Program-made: the position numbers and the translations under genes
Assembly: GCF_039634785.1 (NCBI RefSeq)
Contig: NZ_JBBIAB010000001.1
Location: forward strand, 558,001-622,000
DNA length: 64,000 nucleotides
Origin: Tistrella mobilis
GTDB taxonomy: Bacteria > Pseudomonadota > Alphaproteobacteria > Tistrellales > Tistrellaceae
Direction of reading: 5' to 3'
The notes under the pieces: model-generated
Seen by the model: the letters and a program-made list of their open reading frames with translations, nothing else
Databases searched by the model: none
What the model was told of the DNA's origin: nothing
In this document: positions 61,552-64,000 of the stretch, in pieces
Numbering within the stretch: the stretch's first letter is position 1
How the letters are laid out: each line of letters starts with the position of its first letter

Positions 61552-62997
61552 ATGGCGCGCAAGCTGATGCAGTTCACCCGTATCGAGCAGAAGATGCCCG
61601 AGAAGCGAACCGCTCAAACCCGCGCCAAAGATTTCGGCGAGATCTATGCGGGGTTTGCGCCGGAACAGGCGGCCACCCAGGCCTCGCGCTGCTCCCAGTG
61701 CGGCATTCCGTTCTGCCAGGTGCATTGCCCGCTGCAGAACAACATCCCCGACTGGCTGAAGCTGACCGCCGAAGGCCGGCTGGAAGAGGCCTATACCATC
61801 TCGTCGGCGACCAACACCTTCCCCGAGATCTGCGGCCGCATCTGCCCGCAGGATCGTCTGTGCGAGGGCAACTGCGTCATCGAGAAGGGCTTCAACTCGG
61901 TGACCATCGGGTCGGTGGAGAAGTACATCACCGAGACCGCCTTCGAGAACGGCTGGGTCAAGGCGCCGAAGCCGGAGCGCGAACTGGGCCTGTCGATCGG
62001 CATCGTGGGCGCCGGGCCGGCCGGCCTTGCGGCGGCCGAAATGCTGCGCCGCCGGGGCTATGAAATTCATGTCTATGATCGCTACGACCGCGTCGGCGGG
62101 CTGCTGATCTATGGCATCCCCAATTTCAAGCTCGACAAGCAGGTCGTGCTGCGCCGCTGGAAGCTGCTTGAAGAGGGTGGGATCAAGTTCCACCTTGGCG
62201 TCGATATCGGTCGCGACGTGACGATCGAGGAGCTGCGCCAGCGTCACGAGGCGGTGCTGATCGCGACCGGCGTTTATCAGTCGCGTGAGATCAAGGTGCC
62301 GGGCGTGGGGCTTCAGGGTGTCGAGAAGGCGCTCGACTTCCTGACGGCGTCGGACCGGCTCAATCTGGGCGATGCGCTGTCCGACGAGATGCAGGCGCGG
62401 TTCTCGGCCAAGGGCAAGAACGTGGTCGTGGTCGGCGGCGGCGACACCGCCATGGACTGCGTGCGCACCTCGATCCGTCAGGGCGCCCAGTCGGTGACCT
62501 GCCTCTATCGCCGCAACCGGCAGAACATGCCCGGCTCGCAGCGCGAGGTGGCGAATGCGACGGAAGAAGGCGTCACCTTCGAGTGGCTGTCCAACCCCGA
62601 AGCCTTCCTCGGTAACGAGAAGGTCGAGGCGGTGCGGGCCGTGCGCATGCGCCTGGGCGCACCCGATCCGTCGGGGCGTCAGTCGCCGGTGGTGGTCGAG
62701 GGCAGCCAGTTCACCCTGAAGGCCGACCTGGTGATCAAGGCGCTGGGCTTCGACCCTGAAGATCTGCCGGTGCTGTTCCACTGCCCCGATCTGGTGACCA
62801 CCCGCTGGGGCACGCTCAAGACCGATATCCGCACCTTCATGACCAGCGTCGACGGCGTTTTCGCCGCCGGTGACATCGTTCGCGGTGCCTCGCTGGTCGT
62901 CTGGGCGATCCGCGACGGCCGCGACGCCGCCGAGCAGATCGACCGCTATGTCCGCAATCGCATCACCGCTGCCGAGCAGTCGGCGGCTGCCAGCTGA
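61552..62997 (+). CDS. gltD: glutamate synthase small subunit
   Basis: A 481-aa FAD/NADPH subunit that feeds electrons to GltB for ammonia assimilation. Two ferredoxin-like cysteine sets bind Fe-S clusters: C47, C50, C55, C59 and C94, C98, C104, C108. The FAD loop is IGIVGAGPAGLAAAEML, the NADPH loop VVVGGGDTAMDCV, and the closing FAD motif FAAGDIVRGASLVVWAI. ATG at 61552 follows GGACGAGGAC. gltB lies 23 bases downstream, so the order is gltD-gltB, the reverse of E. coli. Confidence 0.97.
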   Translation: MARKLMQFTRIEQKMPEKRTAQTRAKDFGEIYAGFAPEQAATQASRCSQCGIPFCQVHCPLQNNIPDWLKLTAEGRLEEAYTISSATNTFPEICGRICPQDRLCEGNCVIEKGFNSVTIGSVEKYITETAFENGWVKAPKPERELGLSIGIVGAGPAGLAAAEMLRRRGYEIHVYDRYDRVGGLLIYGIPNFKLDKQVVLRRWKLLEEGGIKFHLGVDIGRDVTIEELRQRHEAVLIATGVYQSREIKVPGVGLQGVEKALDFLTASDRLNLGDALSDEMQARFSAKGKNVVVVGGGDTAMDCVRTSIRQGAQSVTCLYRRNRQNMPGSQREVANATEEGVTFEWLSNPEAFLGNEKVEAVRAVRMRLGAPDPSGRQSPVVVEGSQFTLKADLVIKALGFDPEDLPVLFHCPDLVTTRWGTLKTDIRTFMTSVDGVFAAGDIVRGASLVVWAIRDGRDAAEQIDRYVRNRITAAEQSAAAS

Positions 62998-63020
62998 ACG
63001 CCTGGACGGGAGACAGAGCC

Positions 63021-64000
63021 ATGTCCGAGATCATCCGCGAGACGGCCGAGACCTTCGTTGCCGCCTGGGCTGCCAACAAGGCCAAGCTGGAAGCCGCCCA
63101 TGCCTATAACCCGGCCGACGAGCACGACGCCTGCGGCGTCGGCCTCGTCGCCTCGATCGACGGCACGCCCCAGCGGCGGGTCGTCGAGGCCGGCATCACC
63201 GCGCTTTCCAACCTGATGCACCGCGGTGCGGTCGACGCCGACGGCAAGACCGGCGACGGCGCCGGCATCCATCTGCAGATCCCCAAGGACTTCTTCCGCG
63301 AGCATATCGAGCGCACCGGCCACCGCATGGCCGAGGGCAGCGAGCTGGCCGTGGGGCAGGTCTTCCTGCCGCGCAACGATTTCGGCGCCCAGGAGCTGTG
63401 CCGCACGATCGTCGAGAGCGAGATCCTTGAACTCGGCTACACGATCTATGGCTGGCGCCAGGTGCCGGTGAACACCCGGGCGATCGGCGAGAAGGCCGCG
63501 GCGACGCGGCCCGAGATCGAGCAGATCATGATCGCCAACGACAAGGGCAACGGCACCGTCGCCTTCGAGCGCGATCTCTATCTCATCCGTCGCCGGATCG
63601 AGAAGAAGGTCCGCGAGGCGAGCGTCGCCGACTTCTACATGTGCTCGCTGTCCAGCCGCTCGATCATCTACAAGGGCATGTTCCTGGGCGAGCAGCTGAC
63701 GGTGTTCTATCCCGACCTGCTCGACGAGCGGTTCGTGTCGAACTTCGTCGTCTACCATCAGCGCTATTCGACCAACACCTTCCCGACCTGGTCGCTGGCC
63801 CAGCCCTTCCGGATGCTCGCCCATAACGGTGAGATCAACACCGTGCGCGGCAACAGCAACTGGATGAAGAGCCACGAGACCCTGATGGTCTCGGAGGTCT
63901 TCGGGCCGGCGGGCGAGGACATCAAGCCGCTGATCCCGCAGGGCAGCTCCGACTCGGGCGCACTCGATGCGGTGTTTGAGGCGCTGTGCCATGCCGGCCG
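63021..64000 (+). CDS. gltB: glutamate synthase large subunit, 3'-truncated by window edge
   Basis: The frame is open from ATG 63021 to the window end, the first 326 residues of a protein normally about 1500 aa. A propeptide of about 37 residues precedes Cys38 in DEHDACGVGLVASIDG, the N-terminal nucleophile of the glutaminase domain that is freed by processing. MHRGAVDADGKTGDGAGIH, YHQRYSTNTFPTWSLAQPF, AHNGEINTVRGN and QGSSDSGALDAVFEAL are GltB amidotransferase motifs. It releases ammonia from glutamine and passes it to 2-oxoglutarate. AGACAGAG lies before the ATG. Confidence 0.97.
   Translation, partial: MSEIIRETAETFVAAWAANKAKLEAAHAYNPADEHDACGVGLVASIDGTPQRRVVEAGITALSNLMHRGAVDADGKTGDGAGIHLQIPKDFFREHIERTGHRMAEGSELAVGQVFLPRNDFGAQELCRTIVESEILELGYTIYGWRQVPVNTRAIGEKAAATRPEIEQIMIANDKGNGTVAFERDLYLIRRRIEKKVREASVADFYMCSLSSRSIIYKGMFLGEQLTVFYPDLLDERFVSNFVVYHQRYSTNTFPTWSLAQPFRMLAHNGEINTVRGNSNWMKSHETLMVSEVFGPAGEDIKPLIPQGSSDSGALDAVFEALCHAG

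Noticed and set aside
61135-62781. 548-residue minus-strand reading frame
   Set aside because: Antisense to gltD, whose cysteine clusters and nucleotide loops are unmistakable.
1-64000. tRNA, rRNA, CRISPR, insertion sequences or prophage
   Set aside because: No cloverleaf with TTCGANNC-type arms in gaps, no spaced repeats, no transposase or phage structural gene seen on either strand.

Overview
The window is a gene-dense, roughly 70% GC stretch of a Gram-negative bacterial chromosome. Gene content points to an alphaproteobacterium, probably of the Rhodospirillales/Tistrella kind (the genus is my inference). The supporting features are a tlpA-argH-lysA cluster, an aromatic block of chorismate mutase, hisC and tyrC, a short HprK with a nitrogen-type PTS next to rapZ and rpoN, a DivL-like kinase with tyrosine at the phosphorylation position, a PHA locus with PhaR, DUF2125, and an NDUFA9-like reductase. 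I saw no rRNA, tRNA, CRISPR array, insertion sequence or prophage.

Layout, left part (1-24 kb): the 3' end of a 3-hydroxybutyryl-CoA dehydrogenase gene; tlpA-like (-) beside argH-lptM-like-lysA (+); hpt and a zinc-ribbon membrane protein (-); a tightly overlapping ftsE-ftsX-DUF218-plsC unit (+); two hotdog thioesterases and a ChaC-like gene (-); a DUF2125 gene (+); the tyrosine/phenylalanine block chorismate mutase-hisC-tyrC (-); metX-metW (+); a GAF histidine kinase (-) divergent from a TRAP transporter (+); a methyltransferase (-) divergent from gloB (+) and a GST gene.

Middle (24-42 kb): an unknown acidic protein and a SIMPL-domain protein (-); a PHA cluster with phaA, phaB, phaC-like and an overlapping small gene (-) and phaR (+); a membrane-anchored PEBP-like protein; a very large multi-PAS hybrid kinase (-); an ABC importer (binding protein, permease, ATPase) with a strong terminator after the binding-protein gene; a Nudix hydrolase; a low-GC orphan TagO/VasI-like gene that looks acquired; and a large periplasmic beta-propeller protein.

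Right part (42-64 kb): a long minus-strand run of housekeeping genes: dapF-mtaB-ftsY-yciB, a DivL-like pseudo-kinase, ahcY with an operator-like palindrome upstream, and then rnd-kdsD-lptC-lptA-lptB-rpoN-hpf-ptsN-hprK-rapZ-EIIA(Man)-HPr, which ends at a clear U-tract terminator. On the plus strand come an NDUFA9-like reductase, a 685-base gap, gltD, and gltB, which runs off the end.

No complete novel defence or biosynthetic system is visible. The most notable items are the DivL-like Tyr-for-His kinase, the orphan low-GC TagO-like gene, the out-of-frame overlap at the start of phaC, the chorismate mutase fused to a degenerate prephenate-dehydratase/ACT-like region, the SahR-like operator before ahcY, and a perfect 40-base palindrome.
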